A stretch of 60,000 nt of DNA, from the NCBI RefSeq assembly GCF_964355755.1, contig NC_092676.1, positions 4,200,288-4,260,287 of the forward strand, given 5' to 3'. The notes below the pieces were generated by a model. The model did not search any database, was not told the origin of the DNA, and was given only the letters and a program-made list of their open reading frames with translations. Position numbers and translations under genes: made by a program. This DNA comes from Antedon mediterranea (lineage: Eukaryota; Echinodermata; Crinoidea; Comatulida; Antedonidae). Shown piece by piece: positions 24,761 to 36,490 of this stretch (position 1 is the stretch's first letter; each line of letters opens with the position of its first letter).

Positions 24761-25798
24761 GGGTGTCACGAAACCTAAGACCACGAAAGCTAAGAACCCC
24801 TAAGACCTAAGATCAAGAAAACTAAGACTCAAGACCTAAGATTACAAATATTTATCTTTCGCACCTGCCTTGTATTTTAACTCCAACATTTATTCTGAAT
24901 ACCACACTTTAGAATTAGCACTTTTATGAAAAAGAATCACATAATAAGTAACAAACAGACGTTTTTCTCACACACATACTGTTTGCGAATTTCGCATGAC
25001 TAGCCTAGGCCTACCCCATGTTCAATATTTTTGTTTTTATGGAACGTAAAAAGAGCAAAAATTATATAGAGGGCGAAATAGTACTCTGTGGAGTCCATCT
25101 ATTTTAACGCATTTTTTAGTGAAAATCAGTACGAAGGAATAAATACTCCAAAATAAATTTTAATTTAAAAATCATGATAATAAATTTTTTGTTTCGTTTT
25201 CTTTTTGTTTTTATACTTGTACTATTATTGTTGCTCTTTTGGCGCTCCATAGAAACAAAAATATTGAGCAGCATGGGGAGGAGTTACAGTATACAAAGAA
25301 ACACATCTGTAAAATCATAAATTTAAAGGATTTATTTATTTGTTATTATGTGTTTCTCCTTCTGAAAGTACTTATAAGTCCTAATTTTAAAGTGTGGTGT
25401 TCAGGATAAAGTTAGTCAACAAATTTGGAGTCAAAATACAAGAAAGGCAGGTGCGTAAGAAAAACATCCTCTGAACCAACACAATGGAGTAAATATATAC
25501 AAACAAACACCCCGTCAAGTTTGTTTTTTGTAAAGAAAAAATATGCATTTACTCAACGGGCGAAAATAATGTGAGTTTATTTATGTTTTGCGGTGGTATT
25601 AAATTATATTTATGGTAATAAATGAAACCTTCTGTGTTTAAAATCATGGAGGTTTTAAAATTATGTATGGATAAACAAGTATTGTTTTTAAGCTGTAGTA
25701 TATCTTAGAATTTGTAATTTTAGGTCTTGGGTCTTAGCTTTCGTGATCTTAGGTCTTAGGGGGTCTTAGCTTTCGTGGTCTTAGGTTTCGTGACAGCC
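24761..25798. mobile_element. Foldback element, family A (complete), GGGTGTCACG tip
   Basis: Terminal inverted repeats of about 85 bp (GGGTGTCACGAAACC... and its inverse ending at 25798) are built from short direct repeats of CTAAGACC / ACGAAAGCTAAGA type. Inside is a second, longer inverted repeat, about 24860-25140 against 25180-25455, homologous to the foldback at 27353-28192. Both arms carry the box TATGGAACG(T)AAAAAGAGCA (25038-25057 and 25232-25251). No target duplication is evident and no coding capacity is seen. A second copy of the right arm is at 1-135. Confidence 0.8.
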
Positions 25799-26385
25799 TT
25801 TACTTACTCTACTACTTTTATTTCCTTTGTGTACAGGGTTCTTTGGTGGTGGGAAGGTGATGGTGGAAGTATACAGTTTGAATAAACTCTGCCACACTAC
25901 TGCGCGTGTGTCACACGCAAAAGGAGAAGTCTTGATCAGGTGATCAGAACACTTATCGTATCACGTGATATACTCCACAAACAACAATAAATTTCATCCA
26001 CGATCTGTTTTTTTGGGAATTAAATATAAAAATGCTTTTGATGCTAGACGATGAGCATAAGGACCATCTTAGCTTTCTAACCCAAGTTGAAATAGATGGT
26101 GTGTTAATAGTCTTCAGTTTTCTATTAGTATTAAAAACTGAACTCTCTAGCTAGCCTAATTAAAACTAGACTAGGCCTAGGGCCTAGGCCTAGTCTCTAG
26201 AAGGAAGATTACAAACATAGCAGCCAGCCAGGGTCTCATTGGCTAAACTCTAATAGAAACACAAAATACATGAATCGACCATAATACGCATGACATGATG
26301 ACCATTTGCTTGATGGCAAGGAACGGGAATGCGTTGATACATTTCGGCAGGTATTGTTATCTCCCAGAAATGTTAAGGACAGTGT

Positions 26386-27080
26386 TTAAATTCTGGTACC
26401 CTCTGGAATTTCCCCTGGGATGACAGTGTGCGTGACCCCGGGCCCTGGTACCTTGGAATTTCCCCTGGGATGACAGTGTGCGTGACACCCTGGTACCTTG
26501 GAATTTCCCCTGGGATGACAGTGTGCGTGACACCCTGGTACCTTGGAATTTACCCTGGGATGACAGTGTGCGTGACACCCTGGTACCTTGGAATTTCCCT
26601 GGGATGACAGTGTGTGTAACACCCTGGTACCTTGAAATTTCCCCTGGGATGACAGTGTGCGTGACACCCTGGTACCTTGGAATTTCCCCTGGGATGACAG
26701 TGTGTGTGTCACCTTAGAATTTCCCCTGGGATGACAGTGTGCGTGACACCCTGATACCTTGGAATTTCCCCTGGGATGACAGTACAGTGCATTACCCCTG
26801 GTACCTTGTAATTTCCCCTGGGATGACAGTGTGTGTGACCCCCTGGTACCTTGGAATTTCCCCTGGGATGACAGTGTGCGCGACACCTTGGTACCTTGGA
26901 ATTTCCCCTGGGATGACAGTGTGCGCGACACCTTGGTACCTTGGAATTTCCTCTGAGATGACAGTGTGCGTGACACCCTGGTACCTTGGAATTTCCCCTG
27001 GGATGACAGTGTGCGTGACACCCTGGTACCTTGGAATTTCCCCTCGAATGACAGTGTGCAAGGCACCCTGGAATTCCCCT
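26386..27080. repeat. 45-bp minisatellite, about 15 copies
   Basis: The unit is GGTACCTTGGAATTTCCCCT followed by GGGATGACAGTGTGCGTGACACCCT, 45 bp with small variants. Because 45 is a multiple of three, long spurious frames open on both strands (for example 26386-27066 minus). The translations are simple repeats of the unit and are not counted as genes. The array ends about 75 bp before the giant foldback element. Confidence 0.95.
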
Positions 27081-27352
27081 GGCATCACCCCTGGCATCTT
27101 GTGTTTCTACTATTTTTGTTATACTGTAATATAGAATGCTTTAGGAATCTGTAGAACCAAACGGGTAGTAACAAAGTGCGAGGCAGCGAGGCACGCGAGG
27201 CAGGGAAGGCATGCGAGGCAAGTCAGAAATTTATGCGAGGCATCGTTTTACCATCATCAAAAAATGCGAGGCATCATTTTATCATTTCTCAAAATTGCAA
27301 GGGAGGAAATCACCGAAATTGAAGTAGCCTAGGCGTAGCTAGGACCGCTAGG

Positions 27353-28192
27353 CTAGTTTCCTTTTGCACCTGCCTTGTATTTTAAACAACTTTATCCTGA
27401 ATACCACAGCTTAGAATTAGTAGGCCTACTTTAATGAAGAAAAATCACATAAAAGTAACAATAAATCCATTAAATTGGTGATTTTACAGACGTTGTTTTT
27501 CTCTCATTTCGCACACTCAATGTTCAATATTTTGGTTTCTATGGAACGCCAAAAGAGCAAAATTAATTAGAGGGCTAAAAACTCTGTGGAATCAATTTAT
27601 ATTTAACGCATTATTTGGTGAAAATCAAGTACAATTTCAATAGATTTTGTCACTGTCAGTAAGGAAAAATGTTACTGTTCACCGGTGTACTGTTGATAAT
27701 GTACACGGTTTCGGTAACCTTTTAAAGAATAAAATAGAAACATTCATCATAATATCCTTAGTAGGATGTCCTAGGTCTAGACTAGGTAGTGATGTTGATT
27801 TAGGATCGATTATTATTCTTTGAAAACAGAACAGTATCAGCAGTAACATATTACAGCATTTTTATTGACAAATTAACAAATATATTGAAATAAAACGTGT
27901 TTTTCACCAATAAATGCATGAGAAATTGACGCATTCCACTGAGTTTTAGTCCTCTATTATCGTTGCTCTTTTGGCGCTCCATAGAAACAAAAATATTGAA
28001 CATTGAATAAGTGAAATTCGCGAACAGTGTGCGAGAAACACGCCTGTAAAATCATTAATTTAAGGATTTATTTGTTACTTTTTATGTGATTCTTTCATTA
28101 AAGTACTCATGAGGTATACTTCTAAGGTGTGGTATTCACACGATAAAGTTAGTTATCAAATTTGGAGTAAAAATACAAGCGAAGGAAACTAG
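27353..28192. mobile_element. Foldback sequence homologous to the interior of family A
   Basis: Inverted arms start CTAGTTTCC and end GGAAACTAG. Each arm holds TTGTATTTTAA, an ATACCACA block, TGTTCAATATTTTGGTTTCT and the box TATGGAACGCCAAAAGAGCA (27540-27559; inverse 27964-27983). The arms pair with each other and match 24860-25455. It lies in the left outer part of the giant element. Confidence 0.75.
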
Positions 28193-28202
28193 CGCCAGGT
28201 TC

Positions 28203-28347
28203 AGGTATATTCGGACCATCAAAATGAAGACAGGAACATGTTCATGGACATTGATTATTAACAACTTAGAGAGTTTTAAAGGAAGATGTGATTGGATAGT
28301 TTGAGGGAGAGCGTCATTTCGACGATCGAGCATTCTCTACTCTCTAT
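28203..28347 (+). repeat. Inner inverted repeat, left copy
   Basis: About 145 bp, matching 36353-36490 in opposite orientation with ~85-90% identity by eye. It includes TTGATTATTAACAACTTA and GCATTCTCTACTCTCTA. It marks matching positions in the two arms of the giant foldback. Confidence 0.85.
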
Positions 28348-28689
28348 TTTTAGAGCATGACGGATTAATGAATAAATGATATGATCAGAACTATGGAGCG
28401 CCAATCATTGTTTTGTCTAGTAACCTAAAGAAATTGCCTGTCGTACATGTTTACAACACTAAATGTTTAAAATTTCATTTCTTTAACTCTGACACTACAG
28501 ATTTCAAAATAAGATTTTTTATGTGGAAAGTCCTGCGTTGCAGTAAAAAGCCGATGGGATGGTAATTGTCTTTATCATTCAATATCCCGTATTTTTTTGT
28601 GTAATTAAATTTTTCTAATTAATAAAAGATTTTTTATTTTGTGTATGTACAGTACTTGTATCTGAATATTTGTTACTTGCAGCCAAGTA

Positions 28690-30000
28690 TACCATCATTT
28701 TGAGTATATGGAACACAATGCATTATATATAATGAATAAACCACTGTAATAAGCAATGAGGCCGTTTTCCTATGTTAAAGCATTGTGTTCCTGTGGTATC
28801 ATTTGGGTATATGGAACAAATGCATTATATATAATGAATAAACCACAATACGAGGCCGTTTTCCTATGTTAAAGTATTGTGTTCCTGGGGTATCATTTTG
28901 GGTATATGGAACACAATGCATTATATATTCATTATAATATAATGAATAAACCACTGTAGCAATGAGGCCGTTTTCCTATGTTAAAGTATTGTGTTCCTGG
29001 TGTATCATTTTGGGTATATGGAACACAATGCATTATATAATTATAATGAATAAACCACTTCAATAAGCAATGAGACCGTTTTGCTATGTTATAGCATTGT
29101 GTTCCTGGGGTATCATTTTGGGTATATGGAACACAATGCATTATATATGATGAATAAACCACTGTAATATGAGGCCGTTTTCCTATGTTAAAGCATTGTG
29201 TTCCTGGGGTATCATTTTGGGTATATGGAACACAATGTATTATTTAAACCACTGTAATATGAGGCCGTTTTTCTATGTTAAAGCATTGTGTTCCTGGGGT
29301 ATCATTTTGGGTATATGGAACACAATGCATTATATAATTATAATGAATAAACCACTGTAATAAGCAATGAGGCCGTTTTCCTATGTTATAGCATTGTGTT
29401 CCTGGGGTATCATTTTGGGTATATGGAACACAATGCATTATATATAATGAATAAACCACTGTAATATGAGGCCGTTTTCCTATGTTAAAGCATTGTGTTC
29501 CTGGGGTATCATTTTGGGTATATGGAACACAATGCATTATAGATAATGAATAAACCACTGTAATATGAGGCCGTTTTCCTATGTTAAAGCATTGTGTTCC
29601 TGGGGTATCATTTTGGGTATATGGAACACAATGCATTATATATGATGAATAAACCACTGTAATATGAGGCCGTTTTCCTATGTTAAAGCATTGTGTTCCA
29701 GGGGTATCATTTTGGGTATATGGAACACAATGCATTATATATAATGAATAAACCACTGTAATAAGCAATTAGGCCGTTTTCCCATGTTAAAGCATTGTGT
29801 TCCTGTGGTATCATTTTGGGTATATGGAACACAATGCATTATAGGCTAATGAATAAACCACTGTAATATGAGGCCGTTTTCCTATGTTAAAGCATTGTGT
29901 TCCTGGGGTATCGTTTTGGTTATATGGAACACAATGCATTATATAATAAATAAACCACTGTAATATGAGGCCGTTTTCCTATGTTAAAGCATTTTGTTCC
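28690..30000 (+). repeat. ~99-bp satellite array, left arm (about 13 copies)
   Basis: The unit contains GAGGCCGTTTTCCTATG, GCATTGTGTTCC, GGTATCATTTTGGGTATAT, GGAACACAATGC and AATGAATAAACCACTGTAAT. The two 12-mers are perfect inverses separated by ~22 nt, so each unit can fold as a hairpin. Copies vary by a few bases and by an extra TAAGCA. Open frames on both strands follow from the near multiple-of-three period and are not genes. Confidence 0.95.
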
Positions 30001-30006
30001 ATATAA

Positions 30007-30230
30007 ATGTTCAATATAGGTTGCTCCATCCATATTGCAAAAAAAAAATAACTATCGAGCCATATCACTGATTTTTTAAATTTACGTTTTTACAAAATGT
30101 ACACTTATGAAAGACCATACAATTCCAACGCATTTTTTAAACCTAATAAAGATTTTGAAAAAAACAACCAACAAAAAACGTTCATGAATGAAATTTTGTT
30201 TCTGTAAATAGAGCAACCTATATTGAACAT
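30007..30230. mobile_element. 224-bp MITE with 20-bp perfect inverted ends at the centre of the palindrome
   Basis: ATGTTCAATATAGGTTGCTC at 30007-30026 is perfectly inverted at 30211-30230. ATAA flanks both sides (30003-30006 and 30231-30234). It lies at the inner edge of the left satellite array. The remaining spacer to 31010 is AT-rich with nothing recognised. Confidence 0.75.
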
Positions 30231-31009
30231 ATAAAAGAAGTTTCAAATGTTTTTAAATTCGAAAAGTATTTTTTATCGATGTTTTTTGTATATGTTTTTA
30301 AGCAAAATTCTATCCATAACCTAATTTTTAATGTTCAATGTGATATTTATTGAAGTGCTTTGAATACGCTGATGAAATTTGGAGATATGAAACTTTGTTA
30401 GGAGTAGAATCAGCTTCCAGCATTGAATGTTAAAAATATGTTTATATTAATCATTAATTAATAATAATTATTAATAAATTAATAGAAAACTAGAGAGGGC
30501 GCTTTTCGACAAGGAAATGAATGTTTTTTTATGTGTGTTATTTTTCCGCTCGAGTTTATTCAATGTACTGTTATATACACTGTTACATACTATTTTATTG
30601 GGAAGTAATTATTTTTGTGTGAATCTTCTTGGAGTTGTTTGAAAGCCTATCCGCTTACTTCTATTCTTCAGAAAACATCTAATTTAGGTCTTAAAGTGAC
30701 AAAAATACACCAGATTCTGCCCACACACACTTCATCTCCTGAACTAACATAGTACAGTATAAGTCAAATTAATTGTTTTACATGTTTTTTATTGAAATCA
30801 ATCTGCCTCAAAAAATATTATAATAGTAACAATAACAGAAAGGTCGATAGGTATTTTTATAATTTTTAAATTTAAAAATGTAAAAAAAAAAAAAATGAAT
30901 AAATGTTTATACATACATTATAAATGAAATAAAATAACTACTATTTTAGTAATGCATACACAAGTACAGAATATCAGAAATCAATGAATTATGTTTCTAA
31001 ATATGGCAT

Positions 31010-32565
31010 TATTAGGCTAATTCCATATACCCAAAATGATACCACAGGAACAAAATGCTATAACATAGGAAAACGGCCTCATATTACAGTGGTTAATTCA
31101 TTATCTATAATGCATTGTGTTCCATATACCCAAAATGATACTCCAGGAACACAATGCTATAACATAGGAAAACGGCCTCATATTACAGTGGTTTATTCAT
31201 AATATATAATGCATTGTGTTCCATATACCCAATATGATACTCCAGGAACACAATGCTATAACATAGGAAAACGGCCTCATATTACAGTGGTTTATTCATC
31301 ATATATAATGCATTGTGTTCCATATACCCAAAATGATACCCCAGGAACACAATGCTTTAACATAGGAAAACGGCCTCATATTACAGTGGTTTATTCATCA
31401 TATATAATGCATTGTGTTCCATATACCCAAAATGATACTCCAGGAACACAATGCTTTAACAAAGGAAAACGGCCTCATATTACAGTGGTTTATTTATTAT
31501 ATATAATGCATTGTGTTTCATATACCCAAAATGATACCCCAGGAACACAATGCTTTAACATAGGAAAACGGCCTCATATTACAGTGGTTTATTCATTATA
31601 TATAATGCATTGTGTTCCATATACCCAAAATGATACCCCAGGAACACAATACTTTAACATAGGAAAACGGCCTCATATTACAGTGGTTTATTCATTATAT
31701 ATAATGCATTGTGTTTCATATACCCAACATAATACCCCAGGAACACAATGCTTCAACATAGGAAAACGGCCTCATATTACAGTGGTTTATTCATCAATGC
31801 ATTGTGTTCCATATACCCAAAATGATACTCCAGGAACACAATGCTTTAACATAGGAAAACGGCCTCATATTACAGTGGTTTATTCATCATAATAATGCAT
31901 TGTGTTCCATATACCCAAAATGATACCCCAGGAACACAATGCTTTAACATAGGAAAACGGCCTCATATTACAGTGGTTTATTCATCATATATAATGCATT
32001 GTGTTCCATATACCCAAAATGATACCCCAGGAACACAATGCTTTAACATAGGAAAACGGCCTCATTGATTATAGTGCTTTATTCATCATATATAATGCAT
32101 TGTGTTCCATATACCCAAAATGATACCACAGGAACACAATGCTATAACATAGCAAAACGGCCTCATTGCTTATTACAGTGGTTTATTCATTATATATAAT
32201 GCATTGTGTTCCATATACCCAAAATGATACCCCAGGAACACAATGCTTTAACATAGGAAAACGGCCTCATTGCTTATTACAGTGGTTTATTCATTATATA
32301 TAATGCATTGTGTTCCATATACCCAAAATGATACCCCAGGAACACAATACTTTAACATAGGAAAACGGTCTCATTGTTTATTACAGTGGTTTATTCATTA
32401 TATATAATGCATTGTGTTCCATATACCCAAAATGATACCCCAGGAACACAATACTTTAACGAGGAAAACGGCCTCATTGCTTATTGAAGTGGTTTATTTA
32501 TCATATAATGCATTGTGTTCCATATACCCAAAATGATACCCCAGGAACACAATACTTTAATTTTG
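31010..32565 (-). repeat. ~99-bp satellite array, right arm (about 15 copies), inverted to the left array
   Basis: The same unit as 28690-30000 in opposite orientation. A 227-codon frame at 31209-31892 simply repeats a 33-residue translation of the unit. There is no start context, splice signal or outside homology, so it is not called as a gene. Confidence 0.95.
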
Positions 32566-33073
32566 CTATGGTTAGGCCTACTTAATTTTACTTAATCTTT
32601 ATTAATACAAATATATTGATTTCCAAAGTGGTTCACAAAAGTTCTACAAAACTAAATGAAAATGATACACATTAATAAAACGCAAATTCAAGAAATGTTT
32701 CTACACTTCATACAAAAGAAAACTTTTAGAGGAAATCATGGAAGTGAATTGGATTAACACATCTACTTTGCAGAAAATGTAAACAAATAATACTGTAACT
32801 GAATTGATAAGCACTGATCCCTTTAAACTTTACTATAAAACACTATCAATTCAGTGGTGGCGCCAGCGGGGGGGCTAAGGGGGCTCTAGCCCCCTCGTCG
32901 GGGAGCCTAGCGCCCCCCCCCCCCCCCCCCCGTCGGGGAACACGGGTACTTTTTGTCGGGGAATATAATATACAGTAAAAAGCGTTCGCGTTCACTTCGT
33001 AGCTAGCTTCAGCGCCTAGAAAACCGCGACGTTTCATTGACCGTGAGAGTACGTCAGAGTGATATTATGCACT

Positions 33074-34887
33074 GGGTGTGTAGAAAGCGACGACCTCGAA
33101 TTGGACGACCCCAACGACCCGGGCGACCTCGAATTGGACGACCTAGAATTGGACGACCCATAACACGAAACCGACGACCCCTATAATAGCCTAGCCTAGG
33201 CCTAAGTATGATATAACATCCCGAAGCCGAACATAACCAAAGATCTTTAAACCATACCGTATATAATACTCGCAAGCAAGCAATTGATTGAAAAAATACA
33301 GAAATATCGCCATTTGATACTGAATGTGTCGACACGAACAAACGAACAGATATGGAACGCCAAGAGTGCATCATTAAAACTGCATTCGACTCGATTAGCA
33401 CACGAAATATCATAAACATGGCAAACCAGGCCCCTTTTTCAGCGGCAGGTAAGGTTTGACCATGGTTTGACCAGCTCCATGGTTTGACCATGGAGGTATA
33501 AAAATATTTTTATTATTACCTCCATGGTTTGACCAGCTCTATGGTTTGGTAAAAATATTTTTATACCTCCATGGTTTGACCGTATACAATGCATGTGTGA
33601 AATGTAAAGCTTTCTTATGGCCCTCCCCATGCAGGATTAGGCCAAGTTGAGCCGCCGACAAGTTGAGGCGCCGCCAGAAAAACGTTATTTTCTATGAAAC
33701 GCCAAATGCTTACTTTCGCCGGTGCTCGTTTCAATTTAATAGAAGTTCTATTTATATTAATTATTAGATATAACGATGTATATTCCAAAGTTTATATATC
33801 ACGGTTTTTAGTATATATTATTAAATATTATAATTAAAGAGAAATAATTATGAATATCTGACTTGTAGATTCCAAAATATAAGGCCTAAAACATGACCGA
33901 AAATGATCGTTTTTAGCCAAAAATGACGTAAACATGTTGCCCCCTCAGGCGGCAGTTGATGTAAAATAATTGCATAAAATCACCGTTTTTTAGTAAAATA
34001 TTTTGTGTATTAACATTGTAAAATTCAATAAAATATGATATTAAAAGATAGTAAATAAAAAATAATAATTATTTAACCTCATTCGAAGAATATCAATACT
34101 CTATTAGTCCTGAGAGACAACGTGATTTTACGTGGTAGGCATACACGCGAGAAAAATATTATGGAGTGCACTGCATTTTTACCTTGAAAGATTAAAAACA
34201 ATTAAATTATTAAATATGACTACTTTCCTTTGCTGTTTCAAACCAACAAAATTGTAGTATGTAATTATTATTTATTTTCATGACACAATAAACCTAAAGA
34301 CCATGAACTTATGTAGGGCCTACTAGGACACCACTCTATCACTACGCGAAATGTCGTAAAAGACGCACTGGCCGTTTCATAGAAATTACCGGCGGCTCAA
34401 CTTGTCGGCGGCCCAACCGGTCATATCCCCCCCCCCCCCCATGCACATGTTACGCTGCTTGGTAGGCCTATAGTGTTCGTTATAAGAAGACGAGATGTAA
34501 TTATACGTCCATGGTTTAACCATGTATTGTATAATATTTATTTCTTTTTAATTTATTTTTAATATGTCGAATGCAGTTTTAATGATGCACTCTTGGCGTT
34601 CCATATCTTTTCGTTTGTTCGTGTCGACACAATCAGTATCAAATGGCGATATTTCTGTATTTTTTCAATCAATTGCTTGCTTGCGAGTATTATATAATAA
34701 GGTATAGTTTAAAGATCTTTGGCTATGTTCGGCTTCGGGATGTTATACCACACTTAGGCCTAGGCTAGGCTAGGCTATAGGGGTCGTCGGTTTCGTGTTA
34801 TGGGTCGTTCAATTCGAGGTCGTTCAATTCGAGGTCGCCCGGGTCGTTGGGGTCGTCCAATTCGAGGTCGTCGCTTTCTACACACCC
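33074..34887. mobile_element. Mutator-like foldback element, 10-bp target duplication
   Basis: ATTATGCACT flanks both ends (33064-33073 and 34888-34897). Inverted arms of about 315 bp begin GGGTGTGTAGAAAGCGACGA. They carry repeats of GACCTCGAATTGGACGACC type and include the box TATGGAACGCCAAGAGTGCA (33351-33370; inverse 34586-34605). The uninterrupted target survives in the tandem copy at 35209-35218 as ATTATGCATT. Long TIRs plus a 10-bp duplication fit the Mutator superfamily. No coding capacity is seen. Confidence 0.88.
33634..34436. mobile_element. Innermost foldback element, 9-bp flanking direct repeat
   Basis: CCCCATGCA flanks the element (33625-33633 and 34437-34445; the right copy merges with a C run, so the right boundary is uncertain). 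The ends are inverted: the left arm has GTTGAGCCGCCGACAAGTTG and the right arm has GCGGCTCAACTTGTCGGCGG. Each arm carries a CTATGAAACG(GCC)-type box (33692-33710 and 34368-34382). Confidence 0.7.
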
Positions 34888-35078
34888 ATTATGCACTTTA
34901 TATGCATTCATTATTGCCAGCGATCTAACTTACTACTAAACAATAGTTAGTTCGCACTTGTCTGGCGGTATCCCTTTGTACGAATCGTTCAACGTTGGGT
35001 CGAGACGCGTGATATCAAGTTCCATCCAGGGACCAAAATGTGTAATGTAGTTATTTTCCAGGCGAAGGTTACCGAAGG

Positions 35079-35400
35079 GAACACGGGTACTTTTTGTCGG
35101 GGAATATAATAATTATACAGTAAAAAGCGTTCGCGTTTACTTCGTAGCTAGCTTCAGCGCCTAGAAAACCGCGACGTTTCATTGACTGTGAGAGTACGTC
35201 AGAGTGATATTATGCATTTTCTATGCATCCATTATTGCCAGCGATCTAACTTACTACTAAACAATAGCTAGGTTCGCACTTGTCTGGCGGTATCCCTTTG
35301 TACGAATCGTTCAACGTTGGGTCGAGACGCGTGATATCATGTTCCATCCAGGGACCAAAAATGTGTACTGTAGTTATTTTCCAGGCGAAGTTTACTGACG
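35079..35400. repeat. Second copy of a ~320-bp tandem duplication inside the hAT-like element
   Basis: It starts GGGAACACGGGTACTTTTTG and repeats 32935-33073 joined to 34898-35078. It contains no insertion and so preserves the target site of the foldback 33074-34887. Confidence 0.85.
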
Positions 35401-36352
35401 GTTACGTCGTGTACTGCGTCGACGTACGCTACACTACAGCAAAAACGAATTATGTTAATTGTTCGTATGTTCACCAATTTTTTAATTTACAAGTAACCTT
35501 CTCTACCGTGGGGCACCTAAAATAAAATTTTCATCCATTACTAAACAAAAAAACATGCCATTTTCGCTTAGCCAACATCTTAATTCTTATTATAGCTAAG
35601 TTATTACATTTTCAATGTCATGTATGTCATGAATTTCTCACCACTCGGAAGTCCAGATGGTGGTACGCACGCATACACTTGGGAGGAATAAATTTATTTC
35701 CCCGACTGAAAAAGGTCTACGCTTGCTTTTTTAAGCCTCTAGGCCTGATGTTTCCAAAGTATAAAATGCAATTTTTTGAAGACCTGCAGCTCTAGTTTTA
35801 AACAGTTTCTTAGCTCAGCCCCAATAATAAAGCTGGTCATATTTCGAAGTACAAGAAGTGCATTTTCCGGGACCTAACATCTCTATTTTTCAAACATTTC
35901 TTAGCTCAGTCACAACCATGATAGGGACTTATATATTTTGTTTCATGTTTTGAAGTATAATAAGTCCAATTTCCGGGACCTCCAACTCTATTTTTCTAAA
36001 TTTTCTTTGAACTTTTATTTTTTAAATTGAAAAATATGGATTGAAACAGTCATCGCGCATCGTTTTTTTGCACGCAGTATTTTATTTATGCATTATAAAA
36101 AATGGAAAAAATGGCTACCCTAAATCTGATTAAAATGACCTCAAATGACGCTAGAACGCGTTGCTTCCGGGGGCTTCGCCCCCTGGACCCCCACCGGGGG
36201 CCCTTGGCGGCCCCCTGGCCCCCAGCCTAGTGATGCTCGCTTCGCTCGCATAGCCCCCTCGTCGGGGAATGTAGCCCCCGCGTCGGGAAGATCCTGGCGC
36301 CACCCCTGTATCAATTACGAAGGGAAAAAAACATGTTTCCACTACTTGATAC

Positions 36353-36490
36353 TAGAGAGTAGAGAATGCTCTATTGTCGAAATGACGCTCTCCCTCAATA
36401 TCCAATCACATCTTCCTATAAAACTCCCTAAGTTGTTAATAATCAATGTCCATGAGCATGTTCATGTCTTCATTTTAATGGTCCGAATAT
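36353..36490 (-). repeat. Inner inverted repeat, right copy
   Basis: The inverse of 28203-28347. It begins 37 bp after the right target duplication of the hAT-like element. From 36491 to 37370 there is nothing recognisable: small frames without family motifs. Confidence 0.85.

Larger units (their letters stand above)
32852..36308. mobile_element. hAT-like non-autonomous element, 8-bp target duplication
   Basis: TATCAATT flanks both ends (32844-32851 and 36309-36316). The ends are inverted: CAGTGGTGGCGCCAGCG and TCCTGGCGCCACCCCTG. C/G-rich subterminal tracts with repeats of CCCCCTCGTCGGGGA follow. Inside, a ~320-bp unit is tandemly duplicated; the first copy is split by the foldback 33074-34887. 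A segment at 35270-35520 is homologous to the interior of the element at 8971-10035. No transposase is encoded. It is inserted in the right arm of the giant foldback. Confidence 0.85.

Noticed and set aside
24761-25798. A target duplication for the family A foldback
   Set aside because: The flanks (GCTTTTGAAA and TTTACTTACT) do not match at any reasonable offset, so none is claimed.
26386-27066. A 226-codon minus-strand frame and several overlapping frames on both strands
   Set aside because: They are translations of the 45-bp minisatellite; the period is a multiple of three and both strands are open.
31209-31892. A 227-codon plus-strand frame of 33-residue repeats
   Set aside because: It follows from the ~99-bp satellite period; the opposed array gives the same peptide from the other strand, and there is no gene context.
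33054-33491. A 145-codon minus-strand frame
   Set aside because: It runs across a foldback arm of short direct repeats (GACGACC) with no recognisable domain.
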